From the NCBI RefSeq assembly GCF_036588685.1, contig NC_086374.1:76630457-76694456 (forward strand): 64,000 bases of DNA, in the 5' to 3' direction. The notes below the pieces were generated by a model, which saw only the letters and a program-made list of their open reading frames with translations, made no database searches and had not been told where the DNA came from. Of the stretch, positions 24,050 through 35,880 are shown in pieces. The DNA comes from Mytilus trossulus (lineage: Eukaryota > Mollusca > Bivalvia > Mytilida > Mytilidae). Position numbers and translations under genes: made by a program. Each line of letters starts with the position of its first letter. The first letter of the stretch is position 1.

Positions 24050-24240
24050 CTTTGACAACCTTTTGAAACTCGTCAAAGATTTTGCTGAAATAAGTTCAGT
24101 TGACAGGCTCTTCCAGTGCCTAATCGTAGAAGAAAATTAAAAAAGTTTACTATTGTTCTTGACCTGATAGGTATCAAGCTGGCATGTCGATTAAAGTTAT
24201 TAAATTCGGTTTTATGGATGAAAGTTACATAGATAATCTG
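24050..24240 (-). pseudogene. LINE reverse transcriptase C-terminal fragment
   Basis: On the minus strand two frames give (about 24,240-24,130) TEFNNFNRHASLIPIRSRT and then STIRHWKSLSTELISAKSL (about 24,125-24,065). The pattern 'R..IRxWNSLPxElxxAxSLxxFK' is the conserved end of many jockey/CR1-type reverse transcriptases. The frame change lies in an A-rich stretch. This is a separate short remnant, not part of the LINE at 8-24 kb. Confidence 0.5.
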
Positions 24241-24514
24241 GGACAAGATGATTTTTAAAATTTTGTACAGTGATGTTCAAGTCTATGAACTCTACGGCGT
24301 GTTTTAAAAAGCTCAAGGCCAAGCTAAAGCTAGGAACAATCCCCGGTTTTGAGTCTCTTGTGTTTTCACATAAAGTACAGCATATTTTATTTATCTTATT
24401 GCACAGTATTATTGAGAAAGTTGAATTCTTTGAGACATTATTTTTTTCGAACCTGTTCCGCATTTTTAAATACAACAGTTTTTTTTCACGGAATATGAAG
24501 CATAATTTCAAGTA

Positions 24515-24907
24515 ATAGACCACTTTCGAGTTCATCCGTCACCGGCAAAACTCTTCAATTATGCACGCCTTTATGACGTCATTTACCAGATAGAGGGGGT
24601 CGCCTGTATCCCTGCACTATTTACGTTCATCAAGCGTCTTAGTGATCGTCTTTGTGCAGGATAAACTAGAAATAATGGTTGCTCTGTAGGTACTTACTGA
24701 CAATTCCCTAAGGACGGCAGTGTTGATTGTCAATTTTGAGAATTCAATTTGCCGAATAATTCGTACAATATAGAATTATAGTTTTTCAACCACTCGCTCA
24801 ACATTGGAAGGAAGTGACGATGCCCCTAAACGCACAAATGACGGTGATAAAGGCGCGTATAATTGACGAGTTTTTTCCAGTGACGGATGAACTCGAAAGT
24901 GGTCTAT
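24515..24907. mobile_element. MITE, 393 bp, TA target duplication
   Basis: The ends are inverted repeats of about 60 bp with mismatches, starting 'atagaccactttcgagttc', and each is flanked by TA (24,513-14 and 24,908-09). Inside is no coding capacity. TA duplication and length fit a Tc1/mariner-related MITE. Confidence 0.75.
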
Positions 24908-24909
24908 TA

Positions 24910-25735
24910 CATTCACGATCCTATACCAGATCTTTCACGATTCGATCGCAATGCTTGACCACCGTCAGGTATTATTTCACGATTATTTCTCTCGATATAC
25001 AGACAGACAGCCATAAGAATAAAGGGCTCCTGACTTCAAACAGGCCAATATATTCGAGTGATACTCCCCAGCTCATACCTGGGTGGTTAAAAATCAGTTC
25101 ATAAGAACACAGTTGTCTTTTACATGAAACCACGTAATACAATGGTAAATAGTTATTTCGGTATAAATGATCGAAAATATAAGAAGGTAAAAAAAACAAT
25201 ACAGATATTAAAATTAAGACAGTATTCATGTAATAACTACAACTTTGATAGCTTGATTTGATTTGATTTGATTTGATTTGACTTCTTTCGAACTATAACA
25301 TCGCGACCTAGCATGTCCGGTTCCAGGGGGAGGGGGTGGGGGTACCAGGATATTTCAAAGAGAGGGAGAAAATACAATCTTTTCCCGAGCGGACCTAAAT
25401 TGTTGGACCTTTTATTGGCTAAAAATCATAAAATGATTGTTAGTAATGTAACGGTTCCTGACTAGCATGAATATTTTATAGTTAAAGTGCCAGGGTTGGA
25501 TAGTTTTTATGCCTAGTTCTCTCCTTTAATTGTTTATGGTATATTAAAATTATTGGATGGATCTAATCAGCAATAAACCAATAACGAGAAATTCCAAATA
25601 TCACTTTACATTTCAAAAGTCCTTGGCTATGACTTTATGAACGGGAGGCGTATTTCCGGTTGCCCTGGTATAGGGTCCATGGAGAAGGTTTTGAACATGT
25701 GGATATCAAATCTTTCAATTTAGTAGATATAAAAA
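24910..25735. other. intergenic, simple repeats
   Basis: Contains a (TTGAT)n microsatellite at 25,253-25,281 and a G-rich run near 25,325-25,345. No gene seen. Confidence 0.4.
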
Positions 25736-25860
25736 GATGGGCTATAAGTGCCAATGAGACAACTTTCCATCCAAGTCAGAATTTTTAAAAATAAACCATT
25801 ATAGGTCAAAGTATGATCTTCAACACAGAGCCTTGACTCACACCAAGCAACCTGGACTCG
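25736..25860 (+). repeat. diverged 'gtgccaatgagacaactt' mussel repeat
   Basis: A diverged copy of the repeat whose better copy is at 54,490-54,850: the order is 'gtgccaatgagacaactttcc', a short gap, 'taggtcaaagtatgatcttc' and 'aacacagagccttgactc'. The family is one I recall as very common in Mytilus sequences. Confidence 0.55.
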
Positions 25861-26084
25861 CCCCTGCTTATGATACTTTCGAAAACCAGGCACTTGAGAA
25901 AAGTTTATTGATACGACCCAGAATAATCTGATTATTTCTAGAGGTTTATCATAATCATAGCACGAGAAAATGTCGGAAAGTGTGAATAAAATTAAGAAAA
26001 CGATATTTCTGTTAAGTTGAGTACAAATTAAGTATTCCTATTAATTATATAGTATAATCTAGAACCAATTATTAAGAGAACAAT

Positions 26085-28672
26085 TGCAGTCTTTCCACTT
26101 CTTACAATTCATTTTGATAATGAAATTATAAAATACAGTTTAACATGTCATATACAGTGTCAAATGATACCTTAATGTAGGCTGGTTCCAAAAATATATA
26201 GTTTCTAAACAATTTTGTTGAAATAAGGGAGATCATTTGTTACTTTCGCTCTAAAAATGACACTTCCGGTATTTTTTTATAGTTTACTTGACACTGATTC
26301 CAAAAATATATAGTTCTTTATACTTTAACATCAAGTAGGTACTAAATCAAGCTACTTCCGGTTTACGCAAAGTCATTTCCGGTTAGAATTCCAGGAGCAT
26401 GTAAATTGCAATCTAATGAAAAAAGTTTCCATGGCTTTTTTAAGCAAATCAAGAACGTCAAATTCAACTTTGACTTGTAGCTCTATTACAAGGTCATAAA
26501 CCAAGGACCTTAAATAAAATTACCTTATGTCTCAATTATACTTGGTAAACCACCATACATGTAATTTTAAATATAAAAAGGGAAACATACCATTGTAATC
26601 AAAATTAAAAACCAATCTGAACAATTGAAGGTCTTTCCACCCATAAAGATCAATCTTGATATAGAAATATGAACATTCAGTATCAAATATGATATCCAGC
26701 ATCAGTTGATAGCTTATTTTACACTGATGTCACTTCCGGTATCATCTGATAGCTTCTTTCACACTGATTCCAAAAATAAATAGTTTTTTATATACTTTTC
26801 CTGTAAATAAAGAGATAATTGGCCACTTCTGGTTTATCGAAAGTCACTTTTAGTCTACAGTGGTAAGTTAATGTATTTAAATTACAAACTATATGGATTC
26901 TGAGTACTATTTCATTAAAAAGTGCAAAAAAGGCTACTTCTGGTTTTCTCAAGGTCACTTCCGGTTGTCGTTTTTCAAGGTCATATGTCACCCAAAACTG
27001 TGTTCAAGATCATATGGCTATATAATGAGCCACATTAAAGTTATAATCAATAAACCTGATAATAAGACATTTCAGGTGCACTTACTCCTATAAGATGTCA
27101 TTAGATTGTTTCAGACCAATGGTAACATATCTTCATTACAATTTAATAAAAGCAAACATTTTGCACTTCTTCTTTTATATATATCTTTAAAGGTGTTGGA
27201 GAAAATGCCAAAATAAGGAAAAGTCAACAATGAGAACTTGACCTTGACCTTTGACCTTGACCTCATTTTCTAAGTTAGAACCTATGGGCATCAAATAAAA
27301 ACATTCTAGGGTTATGCTGTTAACGGTTTATGAGTTAATAAAACATCCTAACAAATTAATTTCGTAAAGGTAGATTACTCCTATAAAATTTCATCGAATC
27401 GCTTCAATTCAAATAAGCCAAATATTCCTGAGGATGTAGAGAACAAGTTAGAAAAACAAATTTGTCGATATCTTTTTTTGTTACGAAGTAGATGCACACA
27501 TCAAGAAAACAGTGAATAGTGAGATAACTCTTGTAAAGAAAATTATTCGGCTTAGCAGGGTGAAATTTAAAAGCACATACACTGTACGATACAATATATG
27601 AAATATCTAAGCGACATATTGTGAGACAAATATTAATCACAAGAACAAAATTAGGCGGAAGAAAAAAAAAATTAAAAACCAATGGTTCAGAGAACAATTG
27701 AAGGTCTTTCCACCAAAAACAATGTGTTTTAATATGAAAGTTGTAAAATTAAGTTTAAAATGGCATTTCAATCGTTAAATGATAGCTTATTGTACGCTGA
27801 TTCCAAAAAAATATGGTTTCTATACTTTGTTTTTTATGTAAGGGAGATGATTTGTTACTTCCGGTTTGAAAAATGTTACTTCCGATAATATATCAATATT
27901 AAGTTGACACTGATTCCAAAATATATCTGGTTCTATATACTTTTATATTAATAAAGTACCAAAAATAACTACTTCTGATTTACCCAAGGTCACTTCCGGG
28001 TTTTTTTCGAGGTTAAATGGTTTGATACCTTTTGCCATGGCTTTTTACATGTGAGGTAAAAGCAAAGGTCAAAATCTAGAACGTCAAACTAATATATGAC
28101 CTTGAGATCAATTTCAAGGTCATAAACCAAGGACCTCAAATCAAAAGACGATAGGTCTTAATTATATTTGGTTAAGGAGTTATATCACCATAAGCGTATT
28201 TTTATATACAAGAGGTAAGCAAACTCCCTTTTACTTTCAACGTACCCTTGCAATCAAAATGTTACATGTCGCAAATAACAATTTTGTAAAAATAATTTTT
28301 TGATATCTTATACGGTTTTTGGGAATAAGTGAAAATAAGCCAAATTCAAAAATTAGAATATGACCTTTGACTTTTGACTTTGACCTAATTTTCATTTTTT
28401 TGGACCAAGGACATCAAATCAAAAGATCCTAGGTCTCTATCACTTATGGTTTACAAGAAAGAAATGCATATCACTTATATCAAATGCATAAGGGAAAATA
28501 ACTCTCATATGGAGTGATCATATCGCATCAGTCAAAATACAACAAATCATGCGAAGGATATAACGAGCAATTTTATACAATAAATTTGTCGTACTGTTTT
28601 ACGATTGCGAAGGAGAGGTGGACACAAGGAAAACAGTGTTTGGGGAGATAACTTTTACAAAGAACTGTATTT
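26085..28672 (+). repeat. diverged repeat array with ACTTCCGG and 'ggtctttccac' blocks
   Basis: Three diverged units (starting near 26,085, 26,625 and 27,700) follow the same order: 'gtctttccac', a ~100-bp AT segment, 'gatagctta', 'cactgattccaaaaa', 'tagtt..tatactt', then clusters of ACTTCCGG-like octamers and 'ggtcacttccggtt', then 'caaggtcata'. The last unit runs to 28,672, where the 3.3-kb element is inserted, and resumes at 31,994. Unit spacing is irregular (about 540-1,075 bp). No coding capacity. Confidence 0.65.
27236..27266 (+). promoter_or_regulatory. cluster of TGACCTTGACCT half-sites
   Basis: Three TGACCT-type hexamers lie nearly head to tail ('cttgacctttgaccttgacc'). The reverse complement contains TCAAGGTCA, the extended half-site of the monomeric nuclear receptors FTZ-F1/SF-1 and ERR. 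It sits in repeat DNA, so function is uncertain. Confidence 0.35.
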
Positions 28673-29048
28673 CACGGTGGGTATGGTTGTCCTGCGAGAG
28701 AACGTACTGTGCTGGTGATTCGGTCCTGACGGGTGCTGGTGATCAATGAAAAAATGTAAACAAAGACGAAAATGATGATTTTTGACGTTTTCACTCTTAA
28801 AAAATGGAAGAAAACAGTTGAGATTTTTCAATTTCGTTTCTTATGGGTTCATATATAAACCATTCAAAAAATGACCCTCTAAACTGTTTCAGTAAGCGTA
28901 ACACAAAAATGCTCATTTTCAGAAAATCTCGAACTGAAAAAATAAAACAAAAATGCTCATAGAGTCCGCTTTCTATACCGCAATCCACACGACAAAACAA
29001 TTTTGTGAAAAAACATTCTAATTTATTAAAGTTTAGCATTTTCTCAAT

Positions 29049-29312
29049 TTATTCGTGTCCTGATACTGTGCTGGTGGGTCCTGTCATTGTGCTGGTGGGT
29101 CCTGATACGGTGCTGGTGATTTTGGATAAGAAGTTGGTCATATTTGAAACAAATGTTACAAAATCAATAAAATTAGCCAGATAATTGTTGCCAACAGGAT
29201 GTATGACTCCTATTTTAGCTCTTGTGCATCCATTTGGCTGTTTAATAGGTGTTTTCAAATGATCTGAACTTGTATTACATAATAACATAAAAGGGCAACA
29301 TCTTTCGTCCAA
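29049..29312 (-). other. unrecognised ORF inside the Transib-like element
   Basis: An 87-codon minus-strand frame whose first ~60 residues (CCPFMLLCNTSSDHLKTPIK and following) look protein-like. The end translates the 'gtgctggtgggtcctg' subterminal repeats as TSTVSGP. It may be the last exon of a former transposase gene or chance. I recognise no domain. Confidence 0.3.
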
Positions 29313-30746
29313 TATCAGATAACAATATATAGTATCTAAAATAAGTTAAAAATTCCACAATACTATATAATTCATTTTATGTGTCAATTTGTTCGAAAAA
29401 AGTCGAAAAGAAGAGACTTTTTTTAATGTCATGATTATATGTCGCATTTATTTCAGATGACATGGACTCCTCACCCTGATGACCCTGCTTCCTTTCATAA
29501 CTTTATTCGTATACATATATTAATAGATAAACAAAAGGCTGCATGCAACACGTATTTTTGTATTTAAAATGATTCGTTGTAACGAGAATATTTGTAGTGA
29601 ATGGAAACTGTGAGGGTCACAATCTTAAATTGCTTATAAATGTTGCTGGAACCAGTTTCGTTATCTGATCAGAATTTTCTGAAATGTGGAAGGTAGATAG
29701 ACATTTTGATATTTTTACTCGGTAATGAACCATTGTGTTGATCCCATGCTAAACATAACAAAAATCTCTGTACAAAGGTCTGTGAATTTTCTACAAAAAT
29801 AGTGATTTTATTTTCACTAGATTCTCTTTTTCTGCTAAATACAATAATGAACTATAAATAATAATGCTTTGCAAGAAGTTTCCCCTTGATATATGTACAA
29901 AATTATATCTCTATTATTCATTGTCTGTGCTGTTTTGATACTATTGCAGTTTGCACATTCCGGAATTGACAGGCCACAGGAGGGGTCATAAAACGTACAC
30001 GAAAAGATAAAATATTGATATAATTATTAAATTTGCATCTTTGAACCCCCAACCCGGCTTGCTTTTTTAGGAGCCTGGAGTGTCTAAAAATGGTCGATTA
30101 CAGACAGCCGAGTACGCATTTTACTTTCCAGGCGTGTTATTGTTGATTGTTAAAGTCCTGAAAACGGATAGATGGAAACAAAAATGTTTGATATAAATGG
30201 CTTTAGATTCATTTTTTTAAAATATAAATTAAGGCTACATTTTAATATAATAATTATATGAATTCACAATGTAAAAAAATGCAGAAAAAAAATGAATGAA
30301 GTGAAATATCTTAGTTAGGAGTCATTACTACAGAGATGGTGTGTTTGACACACAAAACTCAAAAGCTTAGTGATATTACCAATATTAAAATAAAAGTGTA
30401 TTTTAGTTGGGTATTTATTTCCATTAACTCATTTTCAATTATAATCAAGGCACATTTTATTTTTATTCATGAAAAATATTTATATATGGAAAAGAAGGAC
30501 ACATTGCTCACTTCCTCCCTCGTAATTCTTTATCAAAAATATTTATTTTGAAATGAAAAAAGCTAAGAAATCTTAATTTTATTAGTGTTCTCTAGGTTAT
30601 CTCGTCCTCATTCTCTGACATATTCTAGCCTGCCCTTTCATTAAATAGAGATTTTTTTAGTGTTCTATCGAACTTTCGAAAAAAAAATACCTGATAACCG
30701 TTTAGACAAAAAAAAATTGTTGGAAAAATCTTACAGCAAGTGATTC

Positions 30747-31037
30747 TAAGGCAGCAACCATTTGATTTTCGGGGGGAGGCTATGTTTTTTTTTGGAAAAA
30801 AAAGTTTGTTTCCAGGTTTTGGTGAAAAAATAATTTTGGACCCTGAGAAAAAAAAATTGTTTGTTTCACCCTCAGCTGCCACTATATGTAATGCTAAAAT
30901 TGAAAGAAAAAAATGTTTTCGGTTTGTCGCTAAAAAAATAGATTGTTCTTTGCCGAAGGCGAAAAAAAAAGTTTGCACAGAAAAAAAAAACATACCCCCC
31001 CCCCCCCCCCCCAGAAAATCAAATGGTTGCTGCCTTA
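30747..31037. mobile_element. MITE, 287 bp, nested in the Transib-like element
   Basis: Inverted ends starting 'aggcagcaaccatttgattt' at 30,749 and ending at 31,035, each flanked by TA. The interior is very rich in A and holds a run of about 16 C near the right end. Open frames on both strands across it are lysine- or phenylalanine-rich artefacts. Confidence 0.75.
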
Positions 31038-31993
31038 CTACTAGCTATAAGATACATTTTTCTTTTACAATTTTCTTTCACTGTAACCTCGCTCTAACTT
31101 ATCCCTATCCCTCCCCCCACCCAAAATAAACACCACACCAAACAAACAAACCCGCAATACTATTGTCATTCTTATAGTCAGCACTCAATTGTTCACAAAC
31201 AAATGTGTTTTAAGCTGCTAAAGACATGATTCAAACGCTCAGAAACACCTTTGTTCTATATTTTTGCTCTCCATTTTTATGCAAAACCTTTTACATTTTT
31301 ATTTTATGGGTTATTGTTGAAGGTCGTATGATGACGTATGGTTGTTAACACATACTTCCTTTGGTTTCCTATGGAAATTTGTCCATTGACAACAAACATA
31401 CCACATCATCTACTTTATATAAGTATTGTATAAATTACAACGTATTTTGGTGATCTTGCAAAATGATCGTTATCCCGAAAATTGTAAACATATTTTCTTA
31501 TCTCAAAAGGGGGCAAGAAGGGTTCCATTAACATGCCAATAAATAAGATTACAGTTAGTTTAAAAAACAAAATTAAAAAATAGGGGTATTTTTTTCTCTC
31601 ATAATAACAGTAAACAGATTCACAACAATGTCAATTCAACAGCTAATATGTCAATAACAGTACAGCATCAATGATCTTGAATATATGCCACTTTTAACTA
31701 AAATATAAAAGCACAGAACCAGGACCGTTTTTCTTATCACCAGCACAGCGTCAGGACAAATCCGTTTAACGAACTTGCACGACTTTTGCAATATAATATT
31801 GTTGTAATATACTTTGCATGGTATTTATAACACATCAGAAAAAAATTAAGCAACAAAACAGTCGTTTTATTGCCGTTCTGATACAATGTAAACAAACCCA
31901 CCAGCACAGAATCAGGACCCACCAGCACCCGTCAGGACCAAATCACCAGCACAGTACGTTCTCTCGCAGGACAACCATACCCACCGTGTATTT

Positions 31994-32330
31994 GGTTACG
32001 GTAAATTTCAAAGGCGCATAAATGTTTGATATCATATACCAAATATGTATGCGACATATTGAGAAACAAATATTTATCGCAAGAACAAAATTAGGCAGAA
32101 GAAAAAAAATAATCATAAGAAAATGAAGAAAAACAATAGGTCTTTCCACAGAAAAAGACCTAATAATAATCAGAACAAATACAATAGGTCTTTTCACAGA
32201 AAAGTAGAAAGACCTAATAATCAGAAGAAATACAATAATTTATAGGTCTTTTCACAGAAAAGTGGAAAGACCTAAAAATCAGAAGAAATACAATAGATCT
32301 TTCCACAGAAAAGTGGAGAGACCTAATAAG
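31994..32330 (+). repeat. continuation of the interrupted repeat and a hairpin minisatellite
   Basis: Sequence to about 32,125 continues the repeat broken by the 3.3-kb element. Then four units of about 50-60 bp follow, each with an inner palindrome 'ggtctttccac' - 'gtggaaagacc' (about 32,130-32,330). Each unit can fold as a hairpin with an AGAAAA loop. Confidence 0.7.
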
Positions 32331-32753
32331 GTGATAAGGAAATAATCCCGAGTTTTCCTCTTATGTGAATAAGAACCATAACGGTACATGTTTAAACAAC
32401 CAAAATTATAGATACATCTTAGTCAGAGCAAGGATTTGTCACTATTTAAATCCTTGGCCACAGCAACAACGATTGTGTACTTTTTAACCGAAAAGAAAAG
32501 TAGATTATTCGACCAAGTAGTTCCTTCGTTGATTCATGAGGTTTCTAATTATCTTTTAGATTTTCATTTTGGTTAACATTGTTTATGTATGTATCTATCA
32601 AATGATATACAATTTATCTTTTTACCAAGTAAAACTACGAAATGCATTAACCTGATCTTGTTCTATTAAATTTACTGATTGCTTAAAGTTGTTTACTTAT
32701 AATATATCATATTAAACATAATTTTGCTCTTTTTTTTAATTTGAATACTGCAG

Positions 32754-32958
32754 CAACAAAAGCAGAATGTCACAGATCTGCAGAGTGCTATCATACAAGC
32801 AAAAGGAAAATACGCTAAATCTCTACGAAAGTTGGAGGACATTTCTTTAGCAATTCATGAGTCAAGACGAAACAAGCTGCTAATAATGTATTCTAGACAA
32901 CCTGGAGTTGGAGTAGAATGTGATAGTCTTCATTCGAATATCTCTGAACTGACTTTAG
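32754..32958 (+). CDS. SH3BP5: SH3BP5 homologue, penultimate coding exon
   Basis: SH3BP5 (Sab; REI-1 in worms) is a coiled-coil guanine exchange factor for RAB11 and binds JNK at mitochondria in vertebrates. This 205-nt exon follows a good pyrimidine tract and CAG (32,751-53) and ends TTTAG with GTAATA in the intron. It encodes QQKQNVTDLQSAIIQAKGKY, then KSLRKLEDISLAIHESRR and RQPGVGVE. These match the last helix of the family coiled coil ('LQ..KGxYxxALxNLExISxxIHxRR') and the conserved GVGAE-like motif after it. It ends in phase 1, which fits the exon at 34,789. Upstream exons were not found and may lie to the left of this window or be too short to see. The homology call rests on memory of the family, not on a search. 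Confidence 0.8.
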
Positions 32959-34788
32959 GTAATATATTGGATTCCATTTTAAAAAAGTATATTCTTTCTT
33001 TATGTAAACGTTATCTAGTAATAAGCAATTAATCGTCTATCAAGGTTATCCGTATAATGAACAAGTCGTCGCGTTGAAGTATATTCTAAAAGAATGACCA
33101 TGGAAGTATATTATCAGCTAGTATACGAGTAATACAGTCAGGATTCTACATCGTCAAAATTATCTCCCCATTACGCCAGTTCATTTTAACAATCGTAGAA
33201 ATGGAAGCCTTGAAGGGATGAAAAAGATAAATTGTATATCATTTGATAGATACATATATAAACAATTTTGTTCTTGAAAACCGATAAATTTTTCCGCATA
33301 GCACCAGTACGATCCTTATATGTCAGATGTGTTTTAAAAGACAAATGTATGTACAAGCTATTGAGCATCAGTCAAATTGAATGATCTTGTCACCAGCCCA
33401 GTAGTCAGCACTTCGGTGTTGACATGAATATCAATTATATGGTCATATTATAAATTTTCTGTTTATAAAACTTTGAATTTTTCGAAAAACTAAGGATTTT
33501 CTTACCCCAGGAGTAGATTACCTTAGCCGTATTTGGCAAAACTTTTTTGGAATTTTGGGTCCTCAATGCTCTTCAACTTTGTATTTGTTTGGCTTTTTAA
33601 CTATTTTGATCTGAGCGTCACTGATTAGTCTTATGTAGACGAAACGCGCGTCTGGCGTATAAAATTATAATCCTGGTACTTTTGATAACTATTAACTTAA
33701 AACTATTGTCTGATCTTGTGGATCTTCTGGCTAGGTGGAATTTTAAAAATTCCCAAACATTTAAAGAAATTCTAATTAAATATTTCGTAGAAGGGCAGAC
33801 TAGAACTTTTTACCATAGTTATTACACACATTTTTTTTCTTTTTTCGAAGATAAACATTTTCATCATCCAACTTGAAAGACTGTTGTCAAGTACTTTTAT
33901 TAAGAAAATAGCTATTCGAACACAATTACTCTGTTTTAGTGATTGATCCATATATTTCATCTTTAAGGTTCATGTGGACCCTATGGCTAAAATGGCTTTG
34001 TTATCACCTCAAAATTTACTCTGAGTACAATCAATACTGTGATTTTTGTTTTTATGTTATAAAGCCAACCTGTAGCATATATATAACAATATATAAAAAT
34101 GATAGAATCTGTAGCGTGATGATGTACCAAATATTCTTGCTTTGGACGATTTCAAGACAAAATATTCAACTCAAACACGCCCTAACATAAAAAGGTGCAC
34201 TCGATTTTCTCTTTTCGATACAAATGTGACCCATTTATTTAATTTTTTTACTTGAGTCACACAATGGAAGGGCAGACACAAAAAATACTGATCTCATAGA
34301 TTTATATGTTCTCCGTCCGTGGTCTTTTTTTTTTTAATCGGAGGTTATGCTTTTTTGTCATCCAACTTGATAGATACCCATGTCGTCGACTTGATATCTA
34401 ATTGTTCTGCTTAACTATGTAATAGATATATTGAAAACTTATGCAAATTGTGTTTTTAAAATAAAACTCTTCGTAATTGAGCAGAAAATTATCATTTTAT
34501 TTGTTTCTATTAATTTTTATTTTTTTTGATACTATAGTAAACATTTCTTTTGTTCTATTTCAACCGGGTTTCCGCCTGAATACTTTCATGTTCTGACTAA
34601 TCGTGTCGTGTTATTGCTTAGCGCAATTAATGCATAGTCTTCCTTGTTGCAATAATTTGCATTTTGGTGTTAAAAACCAGTCATGAAACATTTAAACTAG
34701 AAAACAACCAAAGTTCGGAGCTTATAAATCCATATAACACAGAGTTTCAATTAACAATATAGCAACAATTGGTCAATTTGTGTTACAG
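32959..34788 (+). other. intron of the SH3BP5 homologue
   Basis: A 1.83-kb intron with GTAATA at the donor and 'tttgtgttacag' at the acceptor. It contains the dispersed repeat at 33,486-33,693. The rest is AT-rich with no further gene seen. Confidence 0.7.
33486..33693 (+). repeat. dispersed bivalve repeat with 'gacgaaacgcgcgtctgg' hairpin
   Basis: Runs from 'aaaactaaggattttcttac' to 'ggtacttttgataactatt'. The core 'agacgaaacgcgcgtct' can form a small hairpin. I recall this combination from many mussel sequences. The same tail appears at about 1,733-1,757. Confidence 0.65.
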
Positions 34789-34991
34789 AATCTATTGGAA
34801 AAGATTACGAGATGGTTGATTTCATTTCAAACGAGAACGATGGACTATGCGATGAAAGTGATTGTGTAGAGGATAAATGTGACGATGGCTGTACTCATTC
34901 AAGTAACAAAACTGACGACGAAAAGGATATTGATTTGACTAACCCTAGTAACATATTTGAAAATTTACAGATTGCTGATGATAAATTTTAA
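34789..34991 (+). CDS. SH3BP5: SH3BP5 homologue, terminal coding exon
   Basis: Starts after 'tgtgttacag' and completes the split codon from the previous exon (G+AA, Glu). It encodes 67 residues, strongly acidic (ESIGKDYEMVDFISNENDG, then CDESDCVEDKCDDGC), and stops at TAA 34,989-91. Vertebrate SH3BP5 also has an acidic, serine-rich and poorly conserved tail after the coiled coil, but a much longer one, so this homologue ends early. The exon call rests on the acceptor, the matching phase and the open frame. Sequence similarity in this part is weak. Confidence 0.7.
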
Positions 34992-35615
34992 TATGTACAC
35001 TGATTAAGTTTGCTTTAATTTGAAAATCAACTGATGACGTATACAGTCGTGCACACCCTACATGTAACTATATTAACCCTACCATCTGTCAATACCTATA
35101 TTTTGATATTGCACAAAGTCATGTTTTTAATCAGATTCAGATTCAGATTCTTTATTTCGTATAAAACCAAGTTGCTTGTACAAAGAAAGATATGTTTACA
35201 TACAGATTTTGCGCATGATAGTTTGCACAAAACGAGCAACTTTTTTTTCCGAGTGATTATGATCAAAAATGTAAACAAGCAGACTTCCTTTCTGACAAGA
35301 CGTGATATAGCAGCTTGAGTTTAAACATACACGGTGGGTTAGTATTTAAGATAAAAAGATATATTATCAACCCGATTTTTTTTTTAAATTTAACTGATGC
35401 TTTTATTTCTAAAAACCAAAATTAAGTCAATACAAATTTCGATGAACATTTCATAGAATCCTTATATCCTTAGATACATAGACACTTTTATAAAAAAAAT
35501 TGTTATTGCATTCCAAACGACATTTTGAGATTAAATTCATTTCTATGTGTTCGGGTTTTTTCGAGAGCAGTCGGGTCTTTTTCGAGTGCGTCCGTGTTTT
35601 ACAAATAGGAAAATG
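34992..35615. other. 3' flank of the SH3BP5 homologue
   Basis: Likely 3' UTR and intergenic DNA. No obvious AATAAA close to the stop. No other gene seen. Confidence 0.35.
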
Positions 35616-35880
35616 TTACAGACCTTCTAAAATTCAAACTGACCACACGCACGATACACGCACGCACGATACACGCACGGTGAATGCACGATACACGCAC
35701 GATACACGATACACGCACGATGGGCGATGAGCGTTACACGAAGGATTAACGCAAAATGAATGATGAATGATGAACGCACGATACACGCACGATGCACGAT
35801 GAATGATAAATACAAGATACACGCACGATACACGCACGCACGATACACGCACGTTGAATGATTCATTGACGAATGAACAA
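35616..35880 (+). repeat. minisatellite of 'cacgatacacg' units
   Basis: About 240 bp of degenerate CACGATACACG/ CACGCACGATACACG units mixed with 'gatgaatgatgaa'. It is preceded by 'cttctaaaattcaaactgac'. A second array at 42,635-42,920 has the same units and the same flank in inverted orientation. Open frames translating it (Arg/Cys/Val-rich on the minus strand) are artefacts of the repeat. Confidence 0.8.

Larger units (their letters stand above)
28668..31993. mobile_element. non-autonomous DNA transposon with CACGGTG ends and 5-bp duplication (Transib-like)
   Basis: The element spans 28,673-31,988 (3,316 bp) between direct TATTT copies (28,668-72 and 31,989-93). Its ends are inverted repeats of 68 bp with one mismatch, starting CACGGTGGGTATGG. 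Inside, 'ggtcctga' plus 'gtgctggtg' motifs recur at both ends in opposite orientation (28,723-28,740, 29,057-29,120; 31,720-31,950). The host repeat around the site has an uninterrupted relative at about 27,500-27,660, which aligns across the insertion point with one TATTT-like site. Five-base duplications and termini beginning CACWRTG are typical of Transib and RAG-like transposons. No transposase core was found, so the superfamily is inferred. Confidence 0.8.

Noticed and set aside
30625-31129. Phe- or Lys-rich ORFs on both strands
   Set aside because: Overlapping frames across a MITE with long A and C runs.
35627-35866. Cys/Arg/Val-rich minus-strand ORFs
   Set aside because: They translate the CACGATACACG minisatellite. 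The same happens at 42,617-42,999.
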